Assembly: GCF_003293695.1 (NCBI RefSeq)
Contig: NZ_CP029556.1
Location: forward strand, 692,001-756,000
Length of the DNA stretch: 64,000 nt
From: Lysobacter oculi
GTDB taxonomy: Bacteria > Pseudomonadota > Gammaproteobacteria > Xanthomonadales > Xanthomonadaceae
Reading direction: 5' to 3'
The first letter of the stretch is position 1. Every line of letters begins with the position of its first letter. The notes below the pieces were generated by a model that made no database searches, was not told the DNA's origin, and saw only the letters and a program-made list of their open reading frames with translations. The translations under genes were made by a program, and so were the position numbers. This document shows positions 1 to 11,399 of this stretch, one piece after another.

Positions 1-1
1 G

Positions 2-535
2 GCGCTCGATGACCTGGGTTCGCAGGTGCTCGCCGCGCTGGCGCTGTCGCTCGACCTGCCGGAGAACTGGTTCGCCGACAAGACCGATTTCGGCAACTCC
101 ATCCTGCGCCCGATCCACTACCCGCCGATCGAAACGCCGGACGTCCCCAACGTGCGCGCCGGTGCCCACGAGGACATCAACCTGATCACACTGCTGGTCG
201 GTGCGAGCGCCGCGGGCCTTGAAGTGCTTTCGCGCAAGGGCGAATGGGTGCCGTACACCGCGGAGCCGGGCACCATCGTCGTCAACATCGGCGACATGCT
301 GCAGCGACTGACCAACCACGTGTACCCGTCCACCACGCATCGCGTGACCAATCCGCCGGGCGAGGCCGCACGCAAGCCACGCTATTCCACGCCGTTCTTC
401 CTGCACCCCAACCCGGATTTCGTGATCGACGTGTTGCCGCAGACGGTGACCGCCGACAACCCGAGCCGTTACCCCGAGCCGATCACCGCGCACGAATACC
501 TGCTCGAACGCCTGCGCGAGATCAAGCTGGCCTGA
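2..535 (+). CDS. 2-oxoglutarate/Fe(II) oxygenase, isopenicillin N synthase family (5' end outside window)
   Basis: Only the C-terminal about 177 residues are present; the reading frame runs in from the left edge, so the true start lies upstream. The family uses Fe(II), O2 and usually 2-oxoglutarate to hydroxylate or oxidise small molecules. The non-haem iron ligands are visible: HED (His and Asp) in AHEDINLITLL, and a distal His in STTHRVTNP. The 2-oxoglutarate-binding Arg-x-Ser motif is RYS in PRYSTPFFLHP. This places it in the IPNS-like group that includes gibberellin- and flavone-type oxygenases, which bacteria carry with mostly unknown substrates. It ends 42 bases before tpiA and may be transcribed towards it, but nothing links it functionally to glycolysis. 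The substrate cannot be deduced. Confidence 0.85.
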   Translation, partial: ALDDLGSQVLAALALSLDLPENWFADKTDFGNSILRPIHYPPIETPDVPNVRAGAHEDINLITLLVGASAAGLEVLSRKGEWVPYTAEPGTIVVNIGDMLQRLTNHVYPSTTHRVTNPPGEAARKPRYSTPFFLHPNPDFVIDVLPQTVTADNPSRYPEPITAHEYLLERLREIKLA

Positions 536-577
536 GCGCCGGCTCCCCGTACCGAAAGCCTAGATTTGGAGGAAATG

Positions 578-1342
578 ATGACGATGCGCCGCAAGATCGC
601 CGCCGGAAACTGGAAATTGAACGGCTCGCGCGCGTTCGCCGATGAACTGCTCGGCGCGCTCGACGTGCCGGCGGGCGAGGGCGTCGAGGTGCTGGTCTTC
701 CCGCCGATGCCCTATGTGGCCGAACTCGCTTCGAAATACGCCTCGCGCGGGATCGGTTTCGGTGGCCAGGACGCCAGCGCGCACGCCAAGGGCGCGCATA
801 CCGGTGAAGTCGCCGCCTCGATGCTGAAGGAAGTGGGCGCCACCCACGTGCTGGTGGGCCATTCCGAGCGTCGCCAGGACAACGGCGAGACCAGCGCCAT
901 CGTCGCCGACAAGTTCGTCGCGGCGAAGGCCGCCGGCCTCGTGCCCGTGCTCTGCGTGGGCGAGACGCTGGCCGAACGCGAGGCCGGCCAGACCGAGGCG
1001 CGCATCACCGAACAGCTGGATGCGGTGATCGCCGCCGCGGGTGTGGCGGGGCTGGAAGGCGCGATCGTCGCCTACGAACCGGTCTGGGCCATCGGCACCG
1101 GCAAGACCGCCACGCCAGCCCAGGCGCAGGACGTGCACGCTTTCATCCGTGGCCAGGTGGCGGCGCGTGATGCTAATATCGCCGGCTCGCTGCCGATCCT
1201 CTATGGCGGCAGCGTCAAGGCCGACAACGCCGGCGAGCTGTTCGCGCAGCCCGACGTCGATGGCGGACTGGTCGGTGGCGCCTCCCTGGTCGCCGCCGAA
1301 TTCAACGGCATCATCGCCGCGGCGGTGGCCTCACGGAACTGA
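578..1342 (+). CDS. tpiA: triosephosphate isomerase
   Basis: Interconverts dihydroxyacetone phosphate and glyceraldehyde 3-phosphate in glycolysis and gluconeogenesis; cytoplasmic TIM barrel. The N-terminal AGNWKLNG holds the catalytic Asn and Lys, GHSERR holds the electrophilic His, and AYEPVWAIGTGK holds the catalytic Glu and the phosphate-gripping loop. LYGGSVKADN near the end is the second phosphate-binding signature. A GGAGGA ribosome site at 568-573 precedes three in-frame ATGs (575, 578, 584). 578 and 584 both have workable spacing and give about 252-254 residues, the usual family length. It is followed after 6 bases by secG, a tpiA-secG pairing common in gammaproteobacteria. Confidence 0.97.
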   Translation: MTMRRKIAAGNWKLNGSRAFADELLGALDVPAGEGVEVLVFPPMPYVAELASKYASRGIGFGGQDASAHAKGAHTGEVAASMLKEVGATHVLVGHSERRQDNGETSAIVADKFVAAKAAGLVPVLCVGETLAEREAGQTEARITEQLDAVIAAAGVAGLEGAIVAYEPVWAIGTGKTATPAQAQDVHAFIRGQVAARDANIAGSLPILYGGSVKADNAGELFAQPDVDGGLVGGASLVAAEFNGIIAAAVASRN

Positions 1343-1348
1343 AGAAAC

Positions 1349-1801
1349 ATGCTGCTCTGGGTCCTCAACATCTTCTACGTGCTGATCGCGATCGCGATGA
1401 TCGCGCTCATCCTCATGCAACGCGGCGCCGGTGCGCAGGCAGGCTCCGGCTTCGGTGGCGGCGCCTCGTCCACGGTGTTCGGTTCGCGTGGCGCGTCCAA
1501 CTTCCTGTCCAAGTCGACGAAGTGGCTGGCGGTGGCGTTCTTCGTCATCACCATCGCCATGGCGTGGCTGCACATGCACGGCGCGCGCAATTCGGGCCAG
1601 CAGCGCACCGACCTCGGTGTGATGGCAGGCGCACAGCAGGCCCCGGCTAAGGATGCCAAGCCGGCAGCGGTCATTCCTTCGGCACCGGCATCGCCGGCCA
1701 TCCCGCAGGCCGCACCGGCCACGGTTCCGGCGCAGCCTGCACCTGCAGAAGCAACGCCCGCACCTGCCGCGCAGGAGCAGAAACCCGCCCAAGGCGGCTG
1801 A
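1349..1801 (+). CDS. secG: SecYEG translocon subunit SecG
   Basis: Small auxiliary subunit of the SecYEG protein-export channel that aids SecA-driven translocation. Two membrane segments are evident (about residues 2-23 and 52-70), separated by the conserved cytoplasmic stretch [16 protein letters not shown] and SSTVFGSRG, the SecG signature. At 150 residues it is longer than the E. coli protein (110). The extra length is a tail rich in Ala and Pro from about residue 84, low in complexity and probably a flexible extension. It lies 6 bases after tpiA and is probably cotranscribed. tRNA-Leu follows 53 bases downstream. Confidence 0.95.
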   Translation: MLLWVLNIFYVLIAIAMIALILMQRGAGAQAGSGFGGGASSTVFGSRGASNFLSKSTKWLAVAFFVITIAMAWLHMHGARNSGQQRTDLGVMAGAQQAPAKDAKPAAVIPSAPASPAIPQAAPATVPAQPAPAEATPAPAAQEQKPAQGG

Positions 1802-1809
1802 CAACGCAT

Positions 1810-1815
1810 TACAAT
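1810..1815 (+). promoter_or_regulatory. candidate -10 box of the tRNA-Leu promoter
   Basis: TACAAT lies 40 bases upstream of the mature tRNA 5' end and just after the secG stop. The matching -35 region is poor, so the promoter is inferred from the -10 box alone. Confidence 0.4.
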
Positions 1816-1854
1816 GTTCGCTTCCCGAAGCATCGCGATGCAGACGGAAGATTT

Positions 1855-1939
1855 GCCCAGGTGGCGGAATTGGTAGACGCACTACCTTGAGGTGGTAGCG
1901 GCTTAGGTCGTGGGGGTTCGAGTCCCCCCTTGGGCACCA
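1855..1939 (+). tRNA. tRNA-Leu(GAG)
   Basis: An 85-base class II tRNA with encoded CCA. The acceptor stem GCCCAGG pairs with CTTGGGC (two G-U/A-U closing pairs). The anticodon stem CTACC/GGTAG encloses loop TTGAGGT with anticodon GAG, reading CUC and CUU. A long variable arm follows, then a T-arm with GGTTCGAGTCC. It sits between secG and nuoA on the same strand. Confidence 0.97.
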
Positions 1940-1947
1940 CTCTTCGC

Positions 1948-1977
1948 GCAACCGGGCCTCACTTGGGGCCCGGTTGC
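1948..1977 (+). terminator. hairpin between tRNA-Leu and nuoA
   Basis: An 11-base-pair perfect stem (GCAACCGGGCC with GGCCCGGTTGC) with an 8-base loop begins 8 bases after the tRNA CCA. No T-tract follows, so it may serve as a partial terminator or a 3' processing barrier rather than a full intrinsic terminator. nuoA starts 48 bases later. Confidence 0.5.
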
Positions 1978-2025
1978 ACAATAGCCACGCCGCTTCCTCA
2001 TGCGGCCTAGCTGACGAGAACGCAC

Positions 2026-2372
2026 GTGCTGGCCGAATACCTGCCGACCCTGCTGTTTTTGATCGTTGCCACCGGTATCGGCATCGCGCTGATCGTGATC
2101 GGCAACCTGGTCGGGCCCAAGAAGCCCAGCGCCGAGAAACTGTCCCCGTACGAGTGCGGCTTCCTGCCGTTCGAGGACGCGCGCATGCAGTTCGACGTGC
2201 GTTATTACCTCATCGCCATCCAGTTCATCATCTTCGATCTGGAAATCATCTTCATCGTGCCGTGGACGCAGGTGTTCATGGAGATCGGCGTGCGCAGCCT
2301 GGTCACCATGGGCCTGTTCGTCGGGATGCTGTTCCTCGGTTTCATCTACGTCTGGAAGAGGGGAGCACTCGA

Positions 2373-2382
<10 letters not shown>
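2026..2382 (+). CDS. nuoA: NADH:quinone oxidoreductase subunit A
   Basis: Membrane subunit of respiratory complex I, at the junction between the peripheral and membrane arms near the quinone tunnel. It has 118 residues and three predicted membrane helices (about 8-28, 62-82 and 90-110). The loop between helices 1 and 2 has the conserved YECGF ([17 protein letters not shown]), and helix 2 carries the FDLEIIF acidic signature. GTG start at the head of the 14-gene nuo operon. The last 10 bases overlap the start of nuoB, typical translational coupling. Confidence 0.97.
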
Positions 2383-2947
<565 letters not shown>

Positions 2948-2951
<4 letters not shown>

Positions 2952-3730
2952 GTGCGAACCCGATGAACCAGAACGCAGCGACCTTCGCCGATGCCCTGCG
3001 CGCCCGCTTCCCGGGCTGCGAAGTGCACGTCGCCGAACCGCGTGGCGAAGTGACCGTTGAAGTGCAGGCGGGTGGCTGGCGCGATGTCGCGCGGACCCTG
3101 CGCGACGAATTCGGTTTCGAGCAGTGCGTCGATGTCAGCGGCATCGACTACCTCGGCTACGGCAGCGACGAATGGGATACCGAAGTCTCGTCGCAGGGCT
3201 TCAGCCGTGGTGTCGAAGGCCGTGGCCCCGGTCGCTTCAAGTGGGGCGAGCCGATGACCGAGCAGGCCGCGCAGCCTGCCGGCACCGAGCTCGTGCAGCC
3301 GGTCGCCGGTCGCCGTTTCGCCGCCGTCGCGCACCTGCTCTCGGTATCGAACAACCAGCGTGTGCGCCTGCGCGAATTCTGCGCCGACGATGCGCTGCCG
3401 GTGGTCGATTCGCTGACCTCGCTCTGGGCAGGCGCCGACTGGTTCGAGCGCGAAGCCTTCGACCTGTTCGGCATCGTCTTCCGTGGCCACCCGGACCTGC
3501 GCCGCATTCTCACCGACTACGGTTTCGTCGGCCACCCGTTCCGCAAGGATTTCCCGCTGATCGGCAATGTCGAAGTCCGCTACGACGCCGACAAGCAGCG
3601 CGTGATCTACGAGCCGGTGACCAGCGTCGAGCCGCGCGTCGGCGTGCCGCGCGTGGTGCGTGACGATTCCCGCTTCGACACCGCGCAGGGCGAGTCGAAG
3701 GACCTCAAGATCAACGGAGCCGCCCGATGA
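2948..3730 (+). CDS. nuoC: NADH:quinone oxidoreductase subunit C
   Basis: Peripheral-arm subunit (30 kDa type) that packs against NuoD. It is a separate gene here, not the NuoCD fusion of E. coli, which agrees with the Xanthomonas-type operon. The 260 residues include the family signature [13 protein letters not shown] followed by [13 protein letters not shown] charged and glycine-rich insertion (about residues 78-115, with [12 protein letters not shown]) looks like a loop longer than in mitochondrial homologues. GTG start overlapping the nuoB stop; it ends in a 4-base ATGA overlap with nuoD. Confidence 0.96.
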
Positions 3731-5046
3731 GCGCGCCCAGCCTGCAGAGCCCGCCGGCTTCCACCGCCTTCGCCAGCAATCCGCTGGAAGCGCGCCAGGA
3801 AATCCGCAACTACACGCTGAACTTCGGCCCGCAGCATCCGGCCGCACACGGCGTGCTGCGCCTGATCCTGGAGATGGACGGCGAGACCGTGATGCGCGCC
3901 GACCCGCACGTCGGCCTGCTGCACCGGGGCACCGAGAAGCTCGCCGAATCCAAGCCGTTCAACCAGTCGATCGGTTACATGGACCGCCTCGACTACGTGT
4001 CGATGATGTGCAACGAGCATGCCTATGTGCGTGCCATCGAGACCCTGCTCGGCGTCGAAGCTCCGGAACGCGCGCAGTGGATCCGCACGATGTTCGACGA
4101 GATCACCCGCATCCTGAACCACCTGATGTGGATCGGTTCCAACGCGCTCGATCTCGGCGCGATGGCTGTGTTCCTCTACGCCTTCCGCGAACGCGAAGAG
4201 TTGATGGACGTGTACGAGGCGGTGTCGGGTGCGCGCATGCACGCGGCCTACTACCGTCCGGGCGGCGTGTACCGCGACCTGCCGGACCGCATGCCGCAGT
4301 ACAAGGAATCGAAGTGGAAGAAGGGCGCCAAGCTCAAGCGCTTCAACGAGTGGCGCGAAGGTTCGATGCTCGATTACCTCGAAGCCTTCACGAATGACTT
4401 CCCGAAGCGCGTCGACGAATACGAGACGCTGCTGACCGACAACCGCATCTGGAAGCAGCGCACCGTCGGCATCGGCGTGGTGACGCCGGAGCAGGCCCAT
4501 GCCTGGGGCATGACCGGCCCGATGATCCGCGGTTCCGGCATCGCCTGGGACCTGCGCAAGAAGCAGCCCTACGCCAAGTACGCCGAGGTGGATTTCGACA
4601 TCCCGGTGGGCGTGAAGGGCGACTGCTATGACCGCTATCTGGTCCGCGTGGCGGAGATGCGCGAGTCCAACCGCATCATCCAGCAGTGCGTGAAGTGGTT
4701 GAAGGCCAACCCCGGCCCGGTGATGCTGGACAACCACAAGGTGACGCCGCCTTCGCGCGAAGCGATGAAGGACGACATGGAAGCGCTCATCCACCACTTC
4801 AAGCTGTTCACCGAAGGCTATTCGGTGCCGGCGGGCGAGACCTATGCGGCGGTGGAAGCGCCGAAGGGCGAGTTCGGTTGCTGGCTGGTCAGCGACGGCG
4901 CCAACAAGCCGTTCCGCTGCAAGCTGCGCGCCCCGGGTTTTGCCCATCTTTCGTCGATGGACGCCATCGTCAAGGGCCATATGCTGGCCGACGTGGTGGC
5001 GATGATCGGCACCTATGACATCGTGTTTGGCGAGATCGATCGATGA
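3727..5046 (+). CDS. nuoD: NADH:quinone oxidoreductase subunit D
   Basis: The 49 kDa subunit that forms the quinone-binding cavity together with NuoB; evolutionarily related to the large subunit of NiFe hydrogenases. 439 residues. Recognisable blocks are [13 protein letters not shown] with the quinone-site His, the [10 protein letters not shown] motif, and [12 protein letters not shown]. The carboxyl end [14 protein letters not shown] and [12 protein letters not shown] is the family terminus. A short N-terminal extension rich in Ser, Pro and Ala precedes the conserved core. The start overlaps nuoC by 4 bases and the stop overlaps nuoE by 4 bases. Confidence 0.98.
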   Translation: MSAPSLQSPPASTAFASNPLEARQEIRNYTLNFGPQHPAAHGVLRLILEMDGETVMRADPHVGLLHRGTEKLAESKPFNQSIGYMDRLDYVSMMCNEHAYVRAIETLLGVEAPERAQWIRTMFDEITRILNHLMWIGSNALDLGAMAVFLYAFREREELMDVYEAVSGARMHAAYYRPGGVYRDLPDRMPQYKESKWKKGAKLKRFNEWREGSMLDYLEAFTNDFPKRVDEYETLLTDNRIWKQRTVGIGVVTPEQAHAWGMTGPMIRGSGIAWDLRKKQPYAKYAEVDFDIPVGVKGDCYDRYLVRVAEMRESNRIIQQCVKWLKANPGPVMLDNHKVTPPSREAMKDDMEALIHHFKLFTEGYSVPAGETYAAVEAPKGEFGCWLVSDGANKPFRCKLRAPGFAHLSSMDAIVKGHMLADVVAMIGTYDIVFGEIDR

Positions 5047-5570
5047 AGGCCACCGGCAATTTCGAGAACGCGCGCAACGTCGACCCGATGGTCGTGCTGA
5101 GCGACGCGACGCGCGCCCACATCGACCACTGGTTGACCAAGTTCCCGGCGGACCGCAAGCGTTCGGCCGTGCTGCAGGGCCTGCATGCCGCGCAGGAGCA
5201 GAACGGCGGCTGGCTGTCCGACGAGATCATCGCCGGCGTCGCCAAGTACCTGGGCCTGCCGCCGGTGTGGGCGTATGAAGTCGCCACGTTCTATTCGATG
5301 TTCGAGACCGAGAAGGTCGGCCGCAACAACGTCGCCTTCTGCACCAACATCAGCTGCTGGTTGAATGGTGCCGAGGACCTGGTCGCGCACGCCGAGAAGA
5401 AACTCGGCTGCAGGCTGGGCGAGTCCACCGCCGATGGCCGCGTCTTCCTCAAGCGCGAGGAAGAGTGCGTGGCCGCCTGCTGCGGTGCGCCGGTGGTCGT
5501 GATCAACGGGCATTACCACGAGAAGCTCGATGCGGCGAAGGTCGACGAGCTGCTGGACGGGTTGAAGTAA
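5043..5570 (+). CDS. nuoE: NADH:quinone oxidoreductase subunit E
   Basis: 24 kDa thioredoxin-fold subunit of the NADH dehydrogenase module, binding 2Fe-2S cluster N1a. The cluster cysteines appear as CTNISC (C-x4-C) and, about 40 residues later, CVAAC (C-x3-C). The N-terminal helical segment has [20 protein letters not shown], a conserved block. 175 residues, usual length. It starts within the nuoD stop and ends 3 bases before nuoF. Confidence 0.97.
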   Translation: MKATGNFENARNVDPMVVLSDATRAHIDHWLTKFPADRKRSAVLQGLHAAQEQNGGWLSDEIIAGVAKYLGLPPVWAYEVATFYSMFETEKVGRNNVAFCTNISCWLNGAEDLVAHAEKKLGCRLGESTADGRVFLKREEECVAACCGAPVVVINGHYHEKLDAAKVDELLDGLK

Positions 5571-5573
5571 ACG

Positions 5574-6935
5574 ATGGCTCATCATTCCCACTACAGCGAA
5601 GGTTACGGCCCGGTCGGTCCCGCACCGTCGGAGCACAGCGTGGTCTACACGACGTTGCATTTCGACAAGCCGTGGTCGTACGACAACTACCTGAAGACCG
5701 GTGGCTACGCGGCGTTGCGCAAGATCCTCGAAGAGAAGATCGCGCCGGCCGACGTCATCGAGATGGTCAAGCAGTCCGGCCTGCGTGGCCGCGGCGGCGC
5801 GGGCTTCCCGACCGGCCTGAAGTGGAGCTTCATGCCGAAGGGCGACATGCAGAAGTACATCCTCTGCAATTCCGATGAATCGGAGCCCGGCACGGCCAAG
5901 GACCGCGACATCCTGCGCTACAACCCGCATTCGGTGGTCGAGGGCATGGCGATCGCCTGCTACGCGACCGGCTCGACCGTCGCCTACAACTACCTGCGCG
6001 GCGAGTTCCACCACGAACCGTTCGAGCATTTCGAATCCGCGCTCAAGGAAGCCTACGAGCACGGCTGGCTCGGCAAGAACGTGCTGGGCAGCGGCATCGA
6101 CATCGACATCTACGGCGCGCTTGGCGCCGGCGCCTACATCTGTGGTGAGGAAACCGCGCTGATGGAATCGCTGGAAGGCAAGAAGGGCCAGCCGCGCTTC
6201 AAGCCACCGTTCCCGGCCAATTTCGGCCTGTACGGCAAGCCGACCACCATCAACAACACCGAGACCTATGCCTCGGTGCCGGCGATCATCCGCAACGGCG
6301 CGCAGTGGTTCGCCGACCTCGGCATCCCCAACAACGGCGGCCCGAAGGTGTTTTCGGTGTCGGGCCATGTGGCGAAGCCGGGTAACTACGAGATCCGCCT
6401 CGGCACGCCGTTCGCGCAGCTGCTGGAACTGGCCGGCGGCATCCGCAACGGCCACAAGCTGAAGGCGGTGATCCCGGGCGGCTCTTCGATGAAGGTGCTG
6501 CCGGCCAACACCATGATGGCCTGCACGATGGATTACGACAGCATCGGCAAGGCCGGTTCGGGTCTAGGCTCCGGCGCGGTCATCGTGATGGACGAGACCA
6601 CCTGCATGGTGCGCGCCTGCCAACGCATCTCGCGGTTCTATTTCAAGGAAAGCTGCGGCCAGTGCACGCCGTGCCGCGAAGGCACCGGCTGGATGTACCG
6701 GCTGCTGACGCGCATCGTCAACATGGAAGCGACCATGGACGACCTGCAGATGCTGCGTGCGTCGGCGGGGCAGATCGAAGGCCACACCATCTGTGCCTTC
6801 GGCGAGGCCGCCGCCTGGCCGGTGCAGGGTTTCCTGCATCATTTCTGGGACGAGTTCGAATACGCCATCGTGAACAAGCGCTTCCTGGTCGATGACCAGA
6901 AAAACGGCACCGTCGTGCAGAAGGAGGCCGCGTGA
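5574..6935 (+). CDS. nuoF: NADH:quinone oxidoreductase subunit F
   Basis: The 51 kDa NADH-oxidising subunit carrying FMN and 4Fe-4S cluster N3. The nucleotide-binding glycine-rich loop is [16 protein letters not shown]. The FMN region is [19 protein letters not shown]. Cluster ligands are in [11 protein letters not shown] plus a distal Cys in HTICAFGEA. 453 residues, with an N-terminal extension of about 20 residues ([12 protein letters not shown]) relative to E. coli. Its stop overlaps the GTG start of nuoG by 4 bases. Confidence 0.98.
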   Translation: MAHHSHYSEGYGPVGPAPSEHSVVYTTLHFDKPWSYDNYLKTGGYAALRKILEEKIAPADVIEMVKQSGLRGRGGAGFPTGLKWSFMPKGDMQKYILCNSDESEPGTAKDRDILRYNPHSVVEGMAIACYATGSTVAYNYLRGEFHHEPFEHFESALKEAYEHGWLGKNVLGSGIDIDIYGALGAGAYICGEETALMESLEGKKGQPRFKPPFPANFGLYGKPTTINNTETYASVPAIIRNGAQWFADLGIPNNGGPKVFSVSGHVAKPGNYEIRLGTPFAQLLELAGGIRNGHKLKAVIPGGSSMKVLPANTMMACTMDYDSIGKAGSGLGSGAVIVMDETTCMVRACQRISRFYFKESCGQCTPCREGTGWMYRLLTRIVNMEATMDDLQMLRASAGQIEGHTICAFGEAAAWPVQGFLHHFWDEFEYAIVNKRFLVDDQKNGTVVQKEAA

Positions 6936-9184
6936 GCACGCCTCCGTCCCCGGTGAACCCGAACCTGCCGCCGGACCACGTCACCGTCTTCATCGACGGC
7001 GTCGAACTGGCCACGCCGAAGAACGCGATGATCATCCATGCCGCCGACAAGGCCGGCATCCCGATCCCGCGCTTCTGCTATCACGAGAAGCTGCCGATCG
7101 CTGCCAACTGCCGCATGTGCCTGGTGGAAGCGGAGATGGGCGGTCGCATGAGCCCGAAGCCGCTGCCGGCCTGCGCCACGCCGGTCGCCGATGGCATGAA
7201 GGTGTTCACGCGCAGCGACAAGGCGTTGAAGTCGCAGCGCAACGTGATGGAATTCCTGCTGATCAACCACCCGCTGGATTGCCCGATCTGCGACCAGGGC
7301 GGCGAGTGCGAGCTCCAGGACGTGTCGATGGGCTACGGCCGCGGCATCAGCCGTTATTCCGAGAAGAAGCGCGTCGTCGCCGACGAGGACATGGGCCCGC
7401 TGGTCGCGACCGAGATGACGCGCTGCATCCAGTGCACGCGCTGCATCCGCTTCACCGCCGACATCGCCGGCACCTATGAACTGGGCGGCATGCAGCGTGG
7501 CGAGAACCTGCAGATCGGCACGTTCGACGGCAAGCCGCTGACCACCGAACTGTCCGGCAACGTCATCGACGTCTGCCCGGTCGGTGCGCTGACCAACAAG
7601 GTGTTCCAGTTCAAGGCGCGTCCGTGGGAACTGATCGCCAAGGATTCGCTGGGCTTCCACGATGCGCTCGGCAGCAACCTGTTCCTGCACGCGCGCCGCG
7701 GCGACGTGATGCGTGCGGTGCCGCGCGACAACGAGGCCGTCAACGAATGCTGGCTGTCCGATCGCGACCGCTACGCGCACCAAGGCATGTATGCCGAGGA
7801 CCGTGCGCTCAAGCCGATGATCCGCGTGGGCGAGGGCAGCGAGCCCGAGGCCTTCCGCGAAGCGGGTTGGGATGAAGCGCTCGGCGTGGCCGCGCAGATC
7901 CTGCGTGATCATGCGGGTGATGCGCTCGGCGTGCTGGTGCATCCGGCCACTTCGAACGAGGAGGGCGCGTTGCTTGCACGCCTTGCCGCCGCGCTCGAAA
8001 CCGGCAACATCGACCACCGCATCAGCCAGCACGACCTGTCGGATGCCGCCATCGCTGAAGTCTCCGGCATGCGCGTGGAAGACATCGAGCATGCCGATGC
8101 CATCGTCATCCTCGGCAGCCATTTGCGCCACGAAGTACCGCTGCTGCACCAGCGCGTGCGCAAGGCGTGGAAGCGCGGCGCCAAGGTCTATTCGGTCAAT
8201 CCGGTCGATTTCGATTTCGCCTTCGACCTGGCCGGCAAGGCCATCGCAGCGCCGTCGCAGTTGGCCGATGCGCTCGGCGCCCTCGATATCGGTGACACCG
8301 AACGCGCAGTGCTGATCGTCGGCGGCGTGGCCGAGAACGGCGCGCATGCCTCCGCCATCCGCAAGGCCGCGCAGCTGTTCGCCGACCGCACCGGTGCGCG
8401 GGTCTGCCGGCTTCCGCAGGGCGCCAATGCCATCGGCCTGGCGAAGCAGGGCGTGTTGCCGACCCAGCGTCCGACCCAGGACATGCTGCGCGAGGCGCGG
8501 CAGGCCTATGTGATGTACGGCATCGAGCCGGGCCTCGACTTCGCCGACCAGGGCGTGGCGATGCGTGCGCTCGGCACCGCGAAGACGGTGGCCTTCAGCC
8601 ATTACGCCTGCCGTTCGACGCGTGCGGTCGCCGACGTGATCCTGCCGATCGCGCTGCTGCCCGAAATCGAAGCCACGTTGACCAACATGGATGGCCGCGA
8701 GCAGCAGACGCAGCCGGCCGGCAAGCTGCGCGGCGATGTGCGCGAAGGCTGGCGCGTGCTGCGTGCGCTCGGTGCGTCGCTGTTCGCCGACGGCTTCGGT
8801 TTCACCGATATCGCGGGGCTGCGCGCCTCGATGCAGCCGCGCAAGGTCGAAGTGCGTGCCGGCAACGTCGCGCTGTCCGGTTCGCCGGGTCTCGAGATCG
8901 CCGCATCGCAGGCCATCTATCGCACCGATGGCACGGTGCGTCGCGCGGCTGCCCTGCAGGCGCACCCGCTGACGGTCGGGCCGCGTGCGGTGCTGAATGC
9001 CGAAACCGCGACCGCCGCCGGCCTGAAGGATGGCGCCATGGGCAAGTTCTCGACCGGCGCCGGCACCGCCGCGTTGCCGGTCGAGGTCAGCGACAAGGTC
9101 GCGCCGGGCGTGGTCTGGGTCGAATCCGGTTACGGCGCCACCGCGCCGCTGGCCGCCAGCCGTGTGGAGGCGAAACCCGCATGA
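6932..9184 (+). CDS. nuoG: NADH:quinone oxidoreductase subunit G
   Basis: The large 75 kDa subunit that wires electrons from NuoF/NuoE towards NuoI. The N-terminal ferredoxin-like domain has [15 protein letters not shown] for 2Fe-2S cluster N1b. The His-Cys motif [18 protein letters not shown] binds N5, and [10 protein letters not shown] with a later CPVGAL binds N4. The C-terminal two thirds are a molybdopterin-oxidoreductase-like fold without obvious cofactor residues, as in other complex I enzymes. 750 residues. GTG start within the nuoF stop; 4-base overlap with nuoH. Confidence 0.97.
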   Translation: MSTPPSPVNPNLPPDHVTVFIDGVELATPKNAMIIHAADKAGIPIPRFCYHEKLPIAANCRMCLVEAEMGGRMSPKPLPACATPVADGMKVFTRSDKALKSQRNVMEFLLINHPLDCPICDQGGECELQDVSMGYGRGISRYSEKKRVVADEDMGPLVATEMTRCIQCTRCIRFTADIAGTYELGGMQRGENLQIGTFDGKPLTTELSGNVIDVCPVGALTNKVFQFKARPWELIAKDSLGFHDALGSNLFLHARRGDVMRAVPRDNEAVNECWLSDRDRYAHQGMYAEDRALKPMIRVGEGSEPEAFREAGWDEALGVAAQILRDHAGDALGVLVHPATSNEEGALLARLAAALETGNIDHRISQHDLSDAAIAEVSGMRVEDIEHADAIVILGSHLRHEVPLLHQRVRKAWKRGAKVYSVNPVDFDFAFDLAGKAIAAPSQLADALGALDIGDTERAVLIVGGVAENGAHASAIRKAAQLFADRTGARVCRLPQGANAIGLAKQGVLPTQRPTQDMLREARQAYVMYGIEPGLDFADQGVAMRALGTAKTVAFSHYACRSTRAVADVILPIALLPEIEATLTNMDGREQQTQPAGKLRGDVREGWRVLRALGASLFADGFGFTDIAGLRASMQPRKVEVRAGNVALSGSPGLEIAASQAIYRTDGTVRRAAALQAHPLTVGPRAVLNAETATAAGLKDGAMGKFSTGAGTAALPVEVSDKVAPGVVWVESGYGATAPLAASRVEAKPA

Positions 9185-10263
9185 GCCATTACATCGACAT
9201 GCTGCACGACTGGTTCATGCAGCTCGGCAACATCGGCATCGTGCTGTGGATCGTGCTGAAGGTCCTGGCGATCGCCGTGCCGGTGATCATCGCGGTGGCT
9301 TTCTACGTGGTCTGGGAGCGCAAGCTGATCGGCTGGATGCATGTCCGCCACGGGCCGATGTACGTCGGTTTCGGCGTGTTCCAGGCCTTCGCCGACGTCT
9401 TCAAGCTGCTGTTCAAGGAAGTGGTGCAGCCCAGCCAGGCCAGCAAGTTCCTCTACATCCTGGCCCCGCTGATCGTGCTGGCGCCTTCGTTCGCCGCCTG
9501 GGCGGTGGTGCCGTTCGATGCACAGCTGGTGCTGTCGAATGCCAACGCCGGCCTGTTGTACCTGCTGGCGATGACCTCGCTCGGCGTGTACGGCGTGATC
9601 CTGGCTGGCTGGGCATCGAACTCCAAGTACGCCTTCCTCGGTGCGATGCGTTCGGCCTCGCAGGTGGTGAGCTACGAAATCGCGATGGGCTTCGCGCTGG
9701 TCGGCGTGATGATCGCCTCGGGCAGCCTGAACCTCAGCGAGATCGTGATGGCACAGAGCGGTAATGCCGGCGTGTTCGAATGGTTCTGGCTGCCCCTGCT
9801 GCCGCTGTTCCTCGTTTACTTCATCTCGGGCGTGGCCGAAACCAACCGCGCGCCGTTCGACGTGGTGGAAGGCGAGTCGGAAATCGTCGCCGGCCACATG
9901 GTCGAATACTCGGGCTCGCAGTTCGCGCTGTTCTTCCTGGCCGAGTACGCCAACATGATCCTGGTGAGCTTCCTCACCGCGATCTTCTTCGCCGGTGGCT
10001 GGCTGTCCCCGCTGCAGGGCTGGGTGGACATGGGCGACGTGCATTGGCTGGTGAACTGGATCTGGCAGGGCGGCTGGCCCTGGTTGTTCGCCAAGGTGGC
10101 GTTCTTCATGAGCTGCTTCATCTGGTTCCGCGCCTCGTTCCCGCGCTACCGCTACGACCAGATCATGCGGCTCGGCTGGAAGGTCTTCATCCCGATCACC
10201 ATCGCCTGGATCGCGGTCACCGCGTTGCTGGTGTTCTACGGCGTCGTCAAGGCGGGAGTCTGA
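9181..10263 (+). CDS. nuoH: NADH:quinone oxidoreductase subunit H
   Basis: Membrane subunit (ND1 homologue) that shapes the quinone entry site and links quinone chemistry to proton pumping. 360 residues with about eight membrane helices. The conserved cytoplasmic loop is clear: [20 protein letters not shown], rich in the acidic residues important for coupling, preceded by the [15 protein letters not shown] block near the N-terminus. It begins inside the nuoG stop; nuoI follows after 4 bases. Confidence 0.98.
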   Translation: MSHYIDMLHDWFMQLGNIGIVLWIVLKVLAIAVPVIIAVAFYVVWERKLIGWMHVRHGPMYVGFGVFQAFADVFKLLFKEVVQPSQASKFLYILAPLIVLAPSFAAWAVVPFDAQLVLSNANAGLLYLLAMTSLGVYGVILAGWASNSKYAFLGAMRSASQVVSYEIAMGFALVGVMIASGSLNLSEIVMAQSGNAGVFEWFWLPLLPLFLVYFISGVAETNRAPFDVVEGESEIVAGHMVEYSGSQFALFFLAEYANMILVSFLTAIFFAGGWLSPLQGWVDMGDVHWLVNWIWQGGWPWLFAKVAFFMSCFIWFRASFPRYRYDQIMRLGWKVFIPITIAWIAVTALLVFYGVVKAGV

Positions 10264-10267
10264 TCAC

Positions 10268-10756
10268 GTGAACCGCATCGTGCATTACTTCAAGAGCCTG
10301 ATGCTCATTGAGATGTTCAAGGGCTTGTGGCTGACGCTGAAGTACCTGTTCCGTCCCAAGTACACCCTGATGTATCCGATGGAGAAGACGCCGCAGTCGC
10401 CGCGCTTCCGTGGCCTGCATGCGTTGCGCCGCTACCCGAACGGCGAAGAGCGCTGCATCGCCTGCAAGCTGTGCGAGGCGGTGTGCCCGGCGCTGGCGAT
10501 CACCATCGACTCGGAGCGTCGCGAGGACGGCACCCGCCGCACCACCCGCTACGACATCGACCTGTTCAAGTGCATCTTCTGCGGGTTCTGCGAGGAATCC
10601 TGCCCGGTGGATTCGATCGTCGAGACGCACGTGCACGAATACCACTTCGACCGGCGTGGCCAGAACATCCTGACCAAGCCGACCCTGCTCGCCATCGGTG
10701 ACCGGCTCGAGGCCGAGATCGCCGAACGCCGCGCGGCCGACGCGCCGTACCGCTGA
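10268..10756 (+). CDS. nuoI: NADH:quinone oxidoreductase subunit I
   Basis: Ferredoxin-type subunit holding clusters N6a and N6b that pass electrons to NuoB. Two 4Fe-4S motifs are plain: [12 protein letters not shown] and [12 protein letters not shown]. The N-terminal amphipathic region ([20 protein letters not shown]) contacts the membrane arm. 162 residues, usual length. GTG start at 10268, 4 bases after nuoH. Confidence 0.98.
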   Translation: MNRIVHYFKSLMLIEMFKGLWLTLKYLFRPKYTLMYPMEKTPQSPRFRGLHALRRYPNGEERCIACKLCEAVCPALAITIDSERREDGTRRTTRYDIDLFKCIFCGFCEESCPVDSIVETHVHEYHFDRRGQNILTKPTLLAIGDRLEAEIAERRAADAPYR

Positions 10757-10763
10757 GGACGAC

Positions 10764-11399
10764 ATGGACTCCGTGATTCTCACCGCCTTCTACGCATTCG
10801 CCGCCGCTGCCGTCATGGCGGCCGTGGGCGTGATCAGCGTGAAGAACCCGGTGCACGCAGCCTTGCTGCTGGTGCTGACGTTCTTCTCCATCGCCTGCAC
10901 CTGGATCATCGCCGGTGCCGAATTCCTCGGCGTGTCGCTGATCCTGGTCTACGTCGGCGCGGTGATGGTGCTGTTCCTGTTCGTGGTGATGATGCTGGAT
11001 GTCGACACCACGCCGATGCGCGAAGGCTTCGTGCGCTACCTGCCGGTCGGCCTGGTGGTCGCGGTGGTGATGCTGGTCGAGATCCTCGCGCTCATCGGCG
11101 TGCGTGCGCGCATGGCCGGCTTCGGCCCGAACACGGTGGAGGCCAGTGGCATCGGCAACACCAAGTGGCTGGCCGAAACGCTCTACACCAAGTTCCTGCT
11201 GCCGTTCGAGCTGGCGGCGGTGATCCTGACGGTCGCGGTCATCGCGGCGGTGATGCTCACCCTGCGCCGTCGCACCGGCAACAAGCACCAGAACCCGTCG
11301 GAGCAGTCGGCGGTGCGCGCGCAGGACCGCATCCGCATGGTGAAGATGGAGGCGGTGAAGCCGCAGCCCATCGCCCAGGACAACCCGGAGGCTCCCTGA
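10764..11399 (+). CDS. nuoJ: NADH:quinone oxidoreductase subunit J
   Basis: Membrane subunit (ND6 homologue) with five predicted helices. The [25 protein letters not shown] stretch includes the conserved helix with the pi-bulge region linked to coupling. 211 residues with a charged cytoplasmic tail (after about residue 170). The ATG at 10764 is chosen because it follows the nuoI stop by 7 bases and opens the first hydrophobic helix. The stop shares one base with the nuoK ATG (TGATG). Confidence 0.96.
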   Translation: MDSVILTAFYAFAAAAVMAAVGVISVKNPVHAALLLVLTFFSIACTWIIAGAEFLGVSLILVYVGAVMVLFLFVVMMLDVDTTPMREGFVRYLPVGLVVAVVMLVEILALIGVRARMAGFGPNTVEASGIGNTKWLAETLYTKFLLPFELAAVILTVAVIAAVMLTLRRRTGNKHQNPSEQSAVRAQDRIRMVKMEAVKPQPIAQDNPEAP